This document shows, one piece after another, positions 9,640 through 22,219 of a stretch of 64,000 bases of DNA. A model generated the notes under the pieces. It made no database searches. It worked only from the letters and a program-made list of their open reading frames with translations, and was not told where the DNA came from. Each line of letters starts with the position of its first letter. Position 1 is the first letter of the stretch. Source of the stretch: Mikania micrantha (Eukaryota > Streptophyta > Magnoliopsida > Asterales > Asteraceae); the NCBI GenBank assembly GCA_009363875.1, contig CM018683.1:49837711-49901710 (forward strand), given 5' to 3'. The translations under genes and the position numbers were made by a program.

Positions 9640-12600
9640 AGCTCGAGGTAGAGCTTTCCAGATTGGTGCTACCGAGGCAAGACACGATGCTAACATTGTT
9701 ACTGGTACGTTCTTACTCAATAACCTATATGCATCAGTTCTTTTTGATACGGGAGCAGATAAGAGTTTTATCTCTCCTGAATTTGCATTATTACTTTCAT
9801 TGCCTGTGGTAGAACTAGAAACTCCCTACGTTATTGAACTTGCTAATGGCAAGTTAATCAAAACTAACAGTGTCATTCAAGGATGTTCCTTGAATCTGAA
9901 TGATCATCTTTTTGATATTGATTTACTTCCTATTGAGCTTGGGAGTTTTGATATTGTGGTTGGTATGGACTGGTTGTCTGGTAACCAAGCTGAGGTAATA
10001 TGTCAGAATAAGGTGATCCGTATTCCATTACCCGAGGGTAATACACTGATAGTTCAAGGGGAACGGGCTGGTAGAAAACTGGGTATCATTTCATGCATGC
10101 AAACTCAGAAATGCTTACGGAAAGGGTGTCCGGCCTTTCTAGCTTATGTGATCAATAACAGCTCTTCACAAGAACGTATCGAAGATATTCCGGTAGTCAA
10201 AGATTTCCCTGAAGTTTTTCCGGACGATATATCAGGATTACCCCCAGTGAGACAAGTTGAATTTCGTATTGACTTGATTCCAGGTACAGCACCTGTGGCT
10301 AAAGCTCCTTATCGTTTAGCACCCTCAGAGATGCAAGAGCTTTCAGGTCAACTACAAGAACTGTTAGACAAGGGTTTTATTAGACCTAGTTTCTCACCCT
10401 GGGGAGCACCGGTCCTTTTTGTGAAAAAGAAGGATGGATCATTCAGGATGTGTATTGACTATCGGGAGCTCAATAAATTAACAATCAAAAACCGTTATCC
10501 ATTGCCACGAATAGATGATCTGTTTGATCAACTTCAAGGCGCTACTTACTTCTGAAAAATTGATTTAAGATCCGGATATCATCAATTACGAGTGCATGAA
10601 GATGATGTTCCTAAAACTGCATTCCGAACACGATACGGGCATTATGAATTTCTAGTAATGCCGTTTGGATTAACAAACGCTCCTGCAGTTTTCATGGATC
10701 TTATGAATCGGGTATGTAGGCCTTATTTGGATAAGTTTGTGATTGTATTTATTGATGACATTCTTATTTATTCTCGAAGCCAACATGAACATGCTCAACA
10801 CTTGAAACTGATCTTAGGACTATTGGCACGTGAAAAATTATATGCCAAGTTCTCCAAGTGTGAGTTTTGGTTACGAGAAGTGCAATTTCTTGGACACGTG
10901 GTTAATCAAGATGGCATTTAGGTGGATCCCAGTAAGATTAAAGCTGTAGAACAATGGGAAACACCGCGAACCCCAACAGAAATACGTCAATTCTTAGGGC
11001 TGGCAGGTTATTATCGCCGATTCATCAAGAACTTTTCAAAGATAGCCCTGCCACTAACTACATTGACGCAGAAAAACCCACCGTTTATATGGGGTTCTCA
11101 ACAGGAGGAGGCATTCCAACTGTTGAAACACAAACTCTGTAATGCACCTATCTTGGCATTACCGGAAGGTATTGATAATTTCACAGTATACTGTGATGCT
11201 TCTCGCCAAGGTCTGGGGTGTGTTTTAATGCAGAACGATAAAGTGATTGCTTATGCTTCTCGACAGTTGAAAGTACACGAGAAGAACTATACCACTCATG
11301 ATCTAGAACTTGGTGCAGTGGTTTTTGCACTCAAGATTTGGAGACATTATTTGTATGGAACTAAGTGTATTATATACACTGATCACAAAAGTCTTCAACA
11401 CATTTTAGATCAGAAGATGCTTAATATGCGACAAAGGCGGTGGGTTGAACTATTGAACGACTATGACTGTGAAATTCATTATCATCCGGGTAAAGCGAAT
11501 GTCGTAGCCGATGCCTTGAGTCGCAAAGAACGAGTCAAACCGTTACGTGTGAAAGCACTAGGTATGATTATTCAAACTAGTCTAATTCTTCAAATCAAAG
11601 AAGCTCAGCAACAAGCTTTACAGGCAATGAACTACTCTGCTGAGGAACTAAGAGGATTAGACAAGCAACTTGAGATCAAAGATGATGGGATACTATATTT
11701 CAAAAGCCGAATGTGGGTTCCTTTATTCGGTAACTCAAGAACAATCATCTTGGATGAGGCGCACAAATCTAGGTATTCTATTCATCCAGGTGCTGACAAA
11801 ATGTATAAAGATCTTAAAGACTTTTACTGGTGGCCTGGAATGAAGAAACACATAGCAGAATACGTGGGTCGATGCTTAACTTGTTTAAAGGTTAAGGCTG
11901 AACATCAACGTCCTTCTGGGTTATTACAACAACCGGAGATTCCCATATGGAAATGGGATCAGATCTCTATGGATTTTATCACTAAACTACCCAGAACATC
12001 GTATAATCATGACTCTATATGGGTTATCGTTGATCGCCTTACAAAATCTGCGCATTTCATACCCATCCGAGAAGATTATTCTATGGATCGACTTGCAAAA
12101 ATCTATGTTAATGAGATTGTATCTCGTCATGGAGTACCAATCTCTATCATTTCTGATAGAGATAGTCGATTTACATCACGATTTTGGCAAACTCTTTAGA
12201 ATGCTCTGGGTACACGAATCAATATGAGCACAGCTTATCATCCGCAAATTGACGGGCAAACTGAACGAACTAATCAAACTCTGGAAGACATGCTGAGAAT
12301 CTGTGTGATTGATTTTGGTGGTAGCTGGGATGTTCATCTTCCACTCGTTGAATTCTCATATAACAACAGCTATCATACCAGTATTCAATGCGCTCCATTT
12401 GAAGCACTTTATGGACGCAAGTGCAGATCACCTGTCTGTTGGTCAGAGGTGGGTGAAAATCGAATCATAGGCCCAGAACTTATTCAAGAAACAACTGATA
12501 AGATCGCACTTATTCAAGAACGAATTAAAGCTGCTCGCGATCGACAAAAGAGTTATGCTGATAATCGTCGTAGACCGTTGGAATTTCAAATTGGTGATCT

Positions 12601-13009
12601 AGTAATGTTGAAGGTCTCACCATGGAAAGGCATCTTCAGATTTGGAAAGAGAGGTAAACTTTCACCAAGATTTGTAGGACCATTCAAGATTCTTGAACGA
12701 ATCGGATCAGTGGCCAATAGACTGGAATTACCTCCTGAACTCGGTAACGTTCATGATGTTTTCCATGTATCAAATCTGAAGAAGTGTCTAGCTGATGAAA
12801 CATTAATCGTACCTCTGAAAGAGATTCAAATTGATGAGAAACTTCAGTTCAGGGAAGAACCAGTTGAAGTAATGGATCGAGAAGTAAAGGTACTTAAACG
12901 TAGTCGCATACCTATTGTCAAAATTCGGTGGAATTCCCAGCGTGGACCCGAATATACGTGGGAACGTGAAGATCAGATGAAACAGAAATACCCACACCTA
13001 TTCTCATGA
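9632..13009 (+). pseudogene. Element B pol (protease-RT-RNase H-integrase-chromodomain), copy 1
   Basis: The frame is +1 relative to gag. Protease shows LFDTGADKSF near 9750. RT has YRELNKLTIKNRY, MPFGLTNAPAVF and FIDDILIYS (10749-10775). RNase H has the catalytic set YCDAS, LELGA and YTDHKSL. Integrase has a zinc-binding region (CLTCLK), then SMDFITKLP, IISDRDSRF and GQTERTNQTLE, which give the D, D and E catalytic residues. The C-terminus has a GPY/F-like segment (FVGPFKIL) and a chromodomain-like tail (WEREDQMKQKYPHLF). Three stops interrupt an otherwise open frame: TGA 10553-10555, TAG 10919-10921 and TAG 12197-12199. The copy cannot make full-length Pol. Chromodomains in this clade steer insertion into heterochromatin. 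Confidence 0.93.
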
Positions 13010-13036
13010 TCAATTGTTATTAAGCAAGTCTTCCCT

Positions 13037-13072
13037 AAATTTCGGGACGAAATTTCTTTAACAGGAGGAGAC
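13037..13072 (+). other. Hairpin plus polypurine tract of element B, copy 1
   Basis: AAATTTCGGGACGAAATTT (13037-13055) is a perfect 8-bp inverted repeat with a GGA loop. The purine-rich AACAGGAGGAGA that follows abuts LTR 2 at 13073 and would prime plus-strand DNA. The hairpin is also present before the LTRs of C and E. Confidence 0.8.
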
Positions 13073-15209
13073 TGTGATAATCGCGTACAAAGAATTACGT
13101 CAGCAACAAATTGAGCATACTTGATCGTGTTTAAAATCCGCGTTGAATTGGTCGTCGAAATTAATATGGGATGATAGTATGCGAAAAATGATGAACGTGG
13201 GCGAAAACGGTGCGCGAAACGGAGTTACGGATTGTTCGGAATCGCGAAACGAAGTTTCCGTCGAAAAACGGGTGAAATTACCCTGAGGCGGTACGCCCTA
13301 GGTCGAGTGACAAGTCCAGGCGATGCGCGCGGGTGTCGAAATTTTCTAGAAGGCTGGGAAGGGCCGCGCGGTACGCCTGGCATGGCTGCGGATCGCCAGG
13401 CGATGCGCCTGGGTCCAGATCAGCGGCCACTTGCTTAAAAATCCAGATTTTTATCCTCATCTTCATTTTTCATCATCCATCGACGAAGCCAGCTTCCAAC
13501 ACACGAAAAATCTTCATCCAACTCATCAAATCTCTGTTTCGAAGCCTCCGGGACGTTTAGATCATATCCAGAAGCGTTAAAACAAGTCCTGATCATCATT
13601 TCATCCGTTGGAATCCGTCAGAATAGGTAATGGTTCATTTTAAACCTTCTGGTTTGATTTTTATTGATTAAATATTGAGTTTGAACGTAAGGATATAGTT
13701 AGGGTTGTTGATTATTGCCTAGATGATGGCTAGGATTGATTTTGAATGACAAACTCGAACTGTTAACGGGTAAATCCTTGTTTTGAGCCGTTGTAATGCC
13801 CGGTTTGCATGGAATCATAACAATGGTTATAATGGTTTAAACCATTTGATGATGACAATGTAGATGATTAGTTTGATTAATCTTTGACATGTAACGTGAA
13901 AGCCATGTGTTTCAAACTAATCACAGTTATTAACATACTCGTTGGAACGATTATCTGACGGTTTTGATAACAGTCAGATCAGTATGTTAAACATGGTTAT
14001 TAAACCTACTCTAATACTACATTGTGATATTCCATGATAATTGGGTAATCAATAACAAGGATTAATCATTCCTAAGCCATTAAACTTTCTAAAGACTACT
14101 TTAACATTATAATCAACAACATTAACTATTTGGTTAATCTGAGATTATACTGATTAATCAAGTGAGTCATCAACTTAGTATTAGGAACTTGAATCAGTAT
14201 AGGTTCCTACATTATCATACATTGTATGATATTACATTAAAATATGTAAATAAATACTAAACTTCGGGTTGATGACTGTTAAGGCAATGTCTTTGACATT
14301 GGACGTTCAAAACGATTTAATTAGCAAGTTAAAACATAAATATCATATCAAACATTAAATAATGCAGAATCTTATCAATAGCACCAGTTGCGTGTGTTTC
14401 TACTGCTTTGAGACATCAAGTGAGTTTCGTACAACCCCTTTTCTCTTTATTGTTTTATAAACATCGGGGTAATACTGCAAACTGTTTTCTGAACATATGA
14501 TATGCATCACTGATATCTGTGTGATTTCATGTGACTTTTTGTGTGATTTCATGGGATTTTGCCGTTAGTATCTCTATCACAGTATCAAAAGTCCTCATCT
14601 CTTGAACTGTATCTAGTGAACCCATGTGGGGCCGAACAGGAATCATTGATAGTACTATTGGCTGACAACCCATTCGCTGGGAGGATTGCATCTCCCCTGG
14701 TGTGAATGTTTGATACCTGGTTACGAAACGCTTTCTTAATGTTAGTGATAGACATTAAGATTATGAGGCATTAAGATATTTACCGACGGGTAGTATCTTC
14801 GTGAACGAACAACTGTCCGAAAGGAACTAGATACGGGTCCCATGGTTATCATGAATTGAAACTTTGAGAACATACTTATCATATCATATTGTTCTAAATG
14901 AACTGTCGAACTCACCAGCTTTGTGCTGACGTTTTAAACTTAACATTTTTGCAGGTCAGCGGTGATAATACGGTGAGGATGCACGTCACACTTGTGTAAT
15001 TAAGAAGTTTAGATTGTGTAATAATTATGTTGTTATATTACTGTATTGACGAAACCTTTGTATGATATTTATTTTAAGTGAATCTGTGTGCTGTGATATC
15101 GGTTCAAGTAAGTCACACCTCATCTCTGAGACATCACCACTATGCTTCCGCAACCAAAAGAATGAGACGTATGACATCATCTCAGGTGACGAGAGGTGGG
15201 GGTGTGACA
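13073..15209 (+). repeat. Element B LTR 2, shared by both units
   Basis: This 2137-bp LTR serves as 3' LTR of unit 1 and 5' LTR of unit 2. It differs from LTR 1 at very few sites, for example T at 14007 against C at 4860, and C at 14517 against A at 5370. LTR 3 agrees with LTR 1 at the first site and with LTR 2 at the second. The GC-rich motif cluster and the intron-like boundaries (14420-14954) are retained. Confidence 0.93.
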
Positions 15210-15212
15210 GGG

Positions 15213-15225
15213 TGGTATCAGAGCC
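15213..15225 (+). other. Element B primer binding site, copy 2
   Basis: TGGTATCAGAGCC begins 3 bases after LTR 2, identical to copy 1. The leader hairpin follows at 15358-15394. Confidence 0.9.
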
Positions 15226-15357
15226 ACAGGTTATAGAAATTAGGTTGACTTAGAAACCTAGACTATAACCATAGGCTCGTGTAGTAACACAGAGAGCACC
15301 GAACATTTATAACGAACAAAACTTGTTTTGAATTAAGTTAGGATAATCAGGTGGTAC

Positions 15358-15394
15358 GGATCTCAGTTATGAGTGGCCAGCATAACTGAAATCC
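15358..15394 (+). other. Leader hairpin with TGGCCA loop, copy 2
   Basis: This is an exact copy of the 6211-6247 stem-loop: a 14-bp stem with one mismatch and the loop AGTGGCCAG. Confidence 0.5.
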
Positions 15395-15560
15395 GCAACA
15401 CGTGTGCATTCTAGTTTGATTTAATTCAAGCAAAACACTAATAACAGTAAAGACGAATAGTTGCGTTAAGATAGGAGGACGTCTCATATCATGTTTATGT
15501 TGAATATTTTATTCAATATTTATTTTATGGTACTGATCTGAGAATTCTGTTTATACAGCG

Positions 15561-16361
15561 ATGGCAGACCAAGGGGAAAGATACATTTATCAGCGGTTTC
15601 CTTATGTGGTATTGGATGATACACCGAGCTCGAGTTCGGATTCTGACTCCGACCCGTCGGAGGTATCTGCAGCTGCTTCTCAGGCTGATATACCGTTGCC
15701 ACAGACACCACCGGCACCAGTACCGGCACCAGTACCGCCACCACCACCAGCACTTCCTATTATACCTAGTCCTCCTCACTCACCTTCGGCTGAACCAGTT
15801 GCTGATCAGGGACAGAGTATTACACCTCCTAGAGTACCCGCTTGGGACGGGTTGCGGCGTATGCGGGGTCAAGCCCGCAAAACCACAAGATTGCCTCGGT
15901 GACACCAGATGGCTCCACGGGATGAGCCACAGGCTGTTCATGAAGTGGGAGAATCTTCCCACCAAGCCGAGTTACGGGCGCAGGTGCAGCAGATCTCGCA
16001 GGATTTACAGACCCTGAGACAGGAGGTACACTAGCATCATACTCTACTTGAGGATACACGCTCCACCGTGCTGGAGATACTCACGTCACACCTGACTCTA
16101 ATGGAGCAGGTAAATATGATGGGACTGGATACTCAGGCATGGAGGACTACAGTGGAGGAGAGACTGCAGAGGACCTGGGTGCAGAGGCTTATTGTTACAT
16201 TCTGGCAGCAGGTTGCGGTGTTGAGTGCAGGAGTAGAGAGGGTGAGAGCGTTCCTGGTTTGGCTTGGGATGGCCAGTTTTGAGACCAGAATGTTAGTGGT
16301 GGGAGTGTTTATGGCAGCAGTAGCCATGTTGTTTTCTTGTTTATCATATTTCCTACGATAA
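15561..16361 (+). pseudogene. Element B ORF1, copy 2
   Basis: The protein is the same as copy 1 as far as I could compare, including the two internal stops, TGA 15900-15902 and TAG 16032-16034. It has the same acidic and Pro-rich N-terminus, basic patch, coiled-coil-like middle and hydrophobic C-terminus. Sharing both stops shows that the two units descend from one already damaged copy. Confidence 0.65.
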
Positions 16362-16595
16362 GTATGATGAGGCGGTTTTCTTATGGGTTATCATATGTAC
16401 AGACGGATAGGTGATAGTATGTGATGTATGGGGAAATTTTTTGGTTGTGATATAGATTCCCGGTAGTAGTATTAATGTTCGGGTTGTTGTAGTTAATGTA
16501 CAAAAACTTTTTGGGTTGTATCAAAGTTGATCTAGTGTAATGAAATGGTGGTTTATGTACATTTGTTAGTATCTATTGTGTTGAATGTGTAGGTA

Positions 16596-17147
16596 TATCA
16601 AAATCCTGTGTGGTAACGTTTCAAAATCCTATGTGGTAACATTTCAAAATCCTGTGTGGCACAATTTCAAAATCCTGTGTGGTAACGTATCAAAATCCTG
16701 TGTGGTACAATTTCAAAATCCTGTGTGGTAACGTTTCAAAATCCTGTGTGGTACAATTTCAAAATCCTGTGTGGTACAATTTCAAAGTCCTGTGTGGCAA
16801 CATTTCAATTGTCTGTGTGACAAACATATCAAAGTCCTGTGTGGCAACATTTCAATTGTCTGTGTGACAAACATATCAAAGTCCTGTGTAAGCAAACATT
16901 TCAATTGTCTGTGTGACAAACATTTCAAAGTCCTGTGTGGCAACATTTCAATGTCCTGTGTGGCAACATTTCAAAGTCCTGTGTGGCAACATTTCAATTG
17001 TCTGTGTGGCAACATATCAAAGTCCTGTGTGGCAACATTTCAAAGTCCTGTGTGGCAACATCTCAATTGTCTGTGTGACAAACATATCAAAGTCCTGTGT
17101 GGCAACATATCAAAGTCCTGTGTGGCAACGTTTCAACGTCCTACATG
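16596..17147 (+). repeat. 23-bp minisatellite, copy 2
   Basis: The array matches 7449-8000 unit for unit. One noticed change is CCTGTG here where copy 1 has CCCGTG at about 7551. An array this slippage-prone having kept its length and unit order points to a recent duplication. Confidence 0.9.
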
Positions 17148-17451
17148 ATCTGATATCCAAAAACATGTAAACAATAACATATCTGTATTAATATCATGAA
17201 GCAGTGAGCTGAGTGATGATATGACATGTTTTTGAATGTAGGACTAAGTATAACTACAAACCTTTGTATAATCATGGTTCATTGAGAACATATTGGGATT
17301 ATGTCAAGTAGTTATACTGTATTTACTATAATCACATTTTCAACTTCATAAAGTTTCAGTATAACTGAATATGATTGAGTTTATGTGATCAAATGGGTTA
17401 TATATTTAATGTTCTTGACTGACCTGAGTTTATCTGCTTGTGAGCAGAATA

Positions 17452-18786
17452 ATGGCTCCCAAACGAGGTCGACCGACTAAGAGATCTATCAGGAACATTA
17501 CTAACTCTGAGCCTAATCAAGTTCCACCAGTAAATACTGAATCGAATCCAGATCCACAGGTTAATCTGGAAACAAATACTGCTCCACCAGTGAACCCTGG
17601 AGGGAACACTGCTCCACCTGCTGGTGCAGGTGGATCTGAATCAAACGAAGCCATGATAGCACGGATTGTGCGTGAACAGCTTTCGGCTTGTGGTGTTTTG
17701 ATACCACATCTACCTCATATCACTGCGGGTTCTGGTGGGGACCACGCTCATAACGAACATACTGTTACTGGTGGCAATGCGGAAACTCATCATACCACTG
17801 GAACAACTACAACTACTCCTGATCCGCCACGACAGGGATGTACTTACAAGTATTTCGCTTCCTGTAACCCTCCTACTTTCACTGGTAAGGAAGGAGCGGC
17901 TGGATTGCTAAGGTGGATCGAGGAAATGGAAACGAAACTTAAAATCAGCCAGTGTCTAGAGGAGCATAAAGTGTCTTATGCTGCCTGTTCTTTCAAAGAA
18001 TCTGCTTTGACCTGGTGGAATACCCAGGCAAAAACGTTGGGCTCAGCTACAGTTGACTCAATGGGCTGGAATGAGTTTAAAACTCTGATTAGATCAGAGT
18101 ACTGCCCACTCACTGAAATACAAAAGCTCCAGGAGGAATTCTGGAATCACACGATGATCGGAGCTGACTGTTTAGCGTATACTCATCGTTTTCATGAACT
18201 CACATGTTTACTTCCCGATATGTTTCCTACTGAAGCAGCATTAATCGAGAAGTATATTAAGGGTTTGGTTCCCCAGATTCGGGGAGTGGTGACTGCAGCA
18301 GAACCCACAACCCTTAAACGTGCAATTCTGTTGACCACTAAGCTTACCGATGAGGCGGTAAGGAGTGGGATGTTGGTAACAAAAACACAGACGGCCGTGG
18401 GCCGTAGTGATGTCGGTACCTCAAATGTTTCTAAAGGTACCAAACGAAAGTGATTTGGCAAATCTAAGGCGAGAGCTCCGGCTGAGATTAACCAGAGCAA
18501 ACAAACTATGAAAAACTACGGTGCTGTTACTACTGAGAAGAAAACTTACATTGGGCAGTCGCCTAAATGTACTCGGTGTTCATTTCATCATACGGGACAG
18601 TGTCCTACTTGTGCCAACTGTAATAGAGTTGGGCACTACACCAAGTATTGTAATTTACCTGCTCGCCAACCAAATCAAGCACCACAACAAACCACTCAAA
18701 CAAACAGGTCGTGTTACAAGTGTGGGAGTCCCGACCATTTGATAAGAAATTGTCCAAACAATAACAAACACCAATCAGGGGAATGA
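17452..18786 (+). pseudogene. Element B gag-nucleocapsid, copy 2
   Basis: It matches copy 1, with the same TGA (18451-18453) before the zinc knuckles and the same end (TGA 18784-18786) ahead of a +1 pol frame. Start and domains are as in copy 1. Confidence 0.9.
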
Positions 18787-21700
18787 AGCTCGAGGTAGAG
18801 CTTTCCAGATTGGTGCTACCGAGGCAAGACACGATGCTAACATTGTTACTGGTACGTTCTTACTCAATAACCTATATGCATCAGTTCTTTTTGATACGGG
18901 AGCAGATAAGAGTTTTATCTCTCCTGAATTTGCATTATTACTTTCATTGCCTGTGGTAGAACTAGAAACTCCCTACGTTATTGAACTTGCTAATGGCAAG
19001 TTAATCAAAACTAACAGTGTCATTCAAGGATGTTCCTTGAATCTGAATGATCATCTTTTTGATATTGATTTACTTCCTATTGAGCTTGGGAGTTTTGATA
19101 TTGTGGTTGGTATGGACTGGTTGTCTGGTAACCAAGCTGAGGTAATATGTCAGAATAAGGTGATCCGTATTCCATTACCCGAGGGTAATACACTGATAGT
19201 TCAAGGGGAACGGGCTGGTAGAAAACTGGGTATCATTTCATGCATGCAAACTCAGAAATGCTTACGGAAAGGGTGTCCGGCCTTTCTAGCTTATGTGATC
19301 AATAACAGCTCTTCACAAGAACGCATCGAAGATATTCCGGTAGTCAAAGATTTCCCTGAAGTTTTTCCGGACGATATATCAGGATTACCCCCAGTGAGAC
19401 AAGTTGAATTTCGTATTGACTTGATTCCAGGTACAGCACCTGTGGCTAAAGCTCCTTATCGTTTATCACCCTCAGAGATGCAAGAGCTTTCAGGTCAACT
19501 ACAAGAACTGTTAGACAAGGGTTTTATTAGACCTAGTTTCTCACCCTGGGGAGCACCGGTCCTTTTTGTGAAAAAGAAGGATGGATCATTCAGGATGTGT
19601 ATTGACTATCGGGAGCTCAATAAATTAACAATCAAAAACCGTTATCCATTGCCACGAATAGATGATCTGTTTGATCAACTTCAAGGCGCTACTTACTTCT
19701 GAAAAATTGATTTAAGATCCGGATATCATGAATTACGAGTGCATGAAGATGATGTTCCTAAAACTGCATTCCGAACACGATACGGGCATTATGAATTTCT
19801 AGTAATGCCGTTTGGATTAACAAACGCTCCTGCAGTTTTCATGGATCTTATGAATCGGGTATGTAGGCCTTATTTGGATAAGTTTGTGATTGTATTTATT
19901 GATGACATTCTTATTTATTCTCGAAGCCAACATGAACATGCTCAACACTTGAAACTGATCTTAGGACTATTGGCACGTGAAAAATTATATGCCAAGTTCT
20001 CCAAGTGTGAGTTTTGGTTACGAGAAGTGCAATTTCTTGGACACGTGGTTAATCAAGATGGCATTTAGGTGGATCCCAGTAAGATTAAAGCTGTAGAACA
20101 ATGGGAAACACCGCGAACCCCAACAGAAATACGTCAATTCTTAGGGCTGGCAGGTTATTATCGCCGATTCATCAAGAACTTTTCAAAGATAGCCCTGCCA
20201 CTAACTACATTGACGCAGAAAAACCCACCGTTTATATGGGGTTCTCAACAGGAGGAGGCATTCCAACTGTTGAAACACAAACTCTGTAATGCACCTATCT
20301 TGGCATTACCGGAAGGTATTGATAATTTCACAGTATACTGTGATGCTTCTCGCCAAGGTCTGGGGTGTGTTTTAATGCAGAACGATAAAGTGGTTGCTTA
20401 TGCTTCTCGACAGTTGAAAGTACACGAGAAGAACTATACCACTCATGATCTAGAACTTGGTGCAGTGGTTTTTGCACTCAAGATTTGGAGACATTATTTG
20501 TATGGAACTAAGTGTATTATATACACTGATCACAAAAGTCTTCAACACATTTTAGATCAGAAGATGCTTAATATGCGACAAAGGCGGTGGGTTGAACTAT
20601 TGAACGACTATGACTGTGAAATTCATTATCATCCGGGTAAAGCGAATGTCGTAGCCGATGCCTTGAGTCGCAAAGAACGAGTCAAACCGTTACGTGTGAA
20701 AGCACTAGGTATGATTATTCAAACTAGTCTAATTCTTCAAATCAAAGAAGCTCAGCAACAAGCTTTACAGGCAATGAACTACTCTGCTGAGGAACTAAGA
20801 GGATTAGACAAGCAACTTGAGATCAAAGATGATGGGATACTATATTTCAAAAGCCGAATGTGGGTTCCTTTATTCGGTAACTCAAGAACAATCATCTTGG
20901 ATGAGGCGCACAAATCTAGGTATTCTATTCATCCAGGTGCCGACAAAATGTATAAAGATCTTAAAGACTTTTACTGGTGGCCTGGAATGAAGAAACACAT
21001 AGCAGAATACGTGGGTCGATGCTTAACTTGTTTAAAGGTTAAGGCTGAACATCAACGTCCTTCTGGGTTATTACAACAACCGGAGATTCCCATATGGAAA
21101 TGGGATCAGATCTCTATGGATTTTATCACTAAACTACCCAGAACATCGTATAATCATGACTCTATATGGGTTATCGTTGATCGCCTTACAAAATCTGCGC
21201 ATTTCATACCCATCCGAGAAGATTATTCTATGGATCGACTTGCAAAAATCTATGTTAATGAGATTGTATCTCGTCATGGAGTACCAATCTCTATCATTTC
21301 TGATAGAGATAGTCGATTTACATCACGATTTTGGCAAACTCTTTAGAATGCTCTGGGTACACGAATCAATATGAGCACAGCTTATCATCCGCAAATTGAC
21401 GGGCAAACTGAACGAACTAATCAAACTCTGGAAGACATGCTGAGAATCTGTGTGATTGATTTTGGTGGTAGCTGGGATGTTCATCTTCCACTCGTTGAAT
21501 TCTCATATAACAACAGCTATCATACCAGTATTCAATGCGCTCCATTTGAAGCACTTTATGGACGCAAGTGCAGATCACCTGTCTGTTGGTCAGAGGTGGG
21601 TGAAAATCGAATCATAGGCCCAGAACTTATTCAAGAAACAACTGATAAGATCGCACTTATTCAAGAACGAATTAAAGCTGCTCGCGATCGACAAAAGAGT

Positions 21701-22156
21701 TATGCTGATAATCGTCGTAGACCGTTGGAATTTCAAATTGGTGATCTAGTAATGTTGAAGGTCTCACCATGGAAAGGCATCTTCAGATTTGGAAAGAGAG
21801 GTAAACTTTCACCAAGATTTGTAGGACCATTCAAGATTCTTGAACGAATCGGATCAGTGGCCAATAGACTGGAATTACCTCCTGAACTCGGTAACGTTCA
21901 TGATGTTTTCCATGTATCAAATCTGAAGAAGTGTCTAGCTGATGAAACATTAATCGTACCTCTGAAAGAGATTCAAATTGATGAGAAACTTCAGTTCAGG
22001 GAAGAACCAGTTGAAGTAATGGATCGAGAAGTAAAGGTACTTAAACGTAGTCGCATACCTATTGTCAAAATTCGGTGGAATTCCCAGCGTGGACCCGAAT
22101 ATACGTGGGAACGTGAAGATCAGATGAAACAGAAATACCCACACCTATTCTCATGA
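18779..22156 (+). pseudogene. Element B pol, copy 2
   Basis: It is nearly identical to copy 1, with the same three stops: TGA 19700-19702, TAG 20066-20068 and TAG 21344-21346. The few differences include Ala to Ser in the conserved YRLAPSEMQ block before RT (YRLSPSEMQ here), CATGAATT in place of CATCAATT near 19729, and Ile to Val in the RNase H region (DKVVAYAS). The catalytic residues of RT, RNase H and integrase are all present, but the stops prevent a full polyprotein. Confidence 0.93.
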
Positions 22157-22183
22157 TCAATTGTTATTAAGCAAGTCTTCCCT

Positions 22184-22219
22184 AAATTTCGGGACGAAAT
22201 TTCTTTAACAGGAGGAGAC
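22184..22219 (+). other. Hairpin plus polypurine tract of element B, copy 2
   Basis: This is identical to 13037-13072 and abuts LTR 3 at 22220. Confidence 0.8.

Noticed and set aside
9600..9640. A defined programmed frameshift site
   Set aside because: The overlap has no recognisable slippery heptamer or stimulatory structure; kept only as a low-interest possibility.
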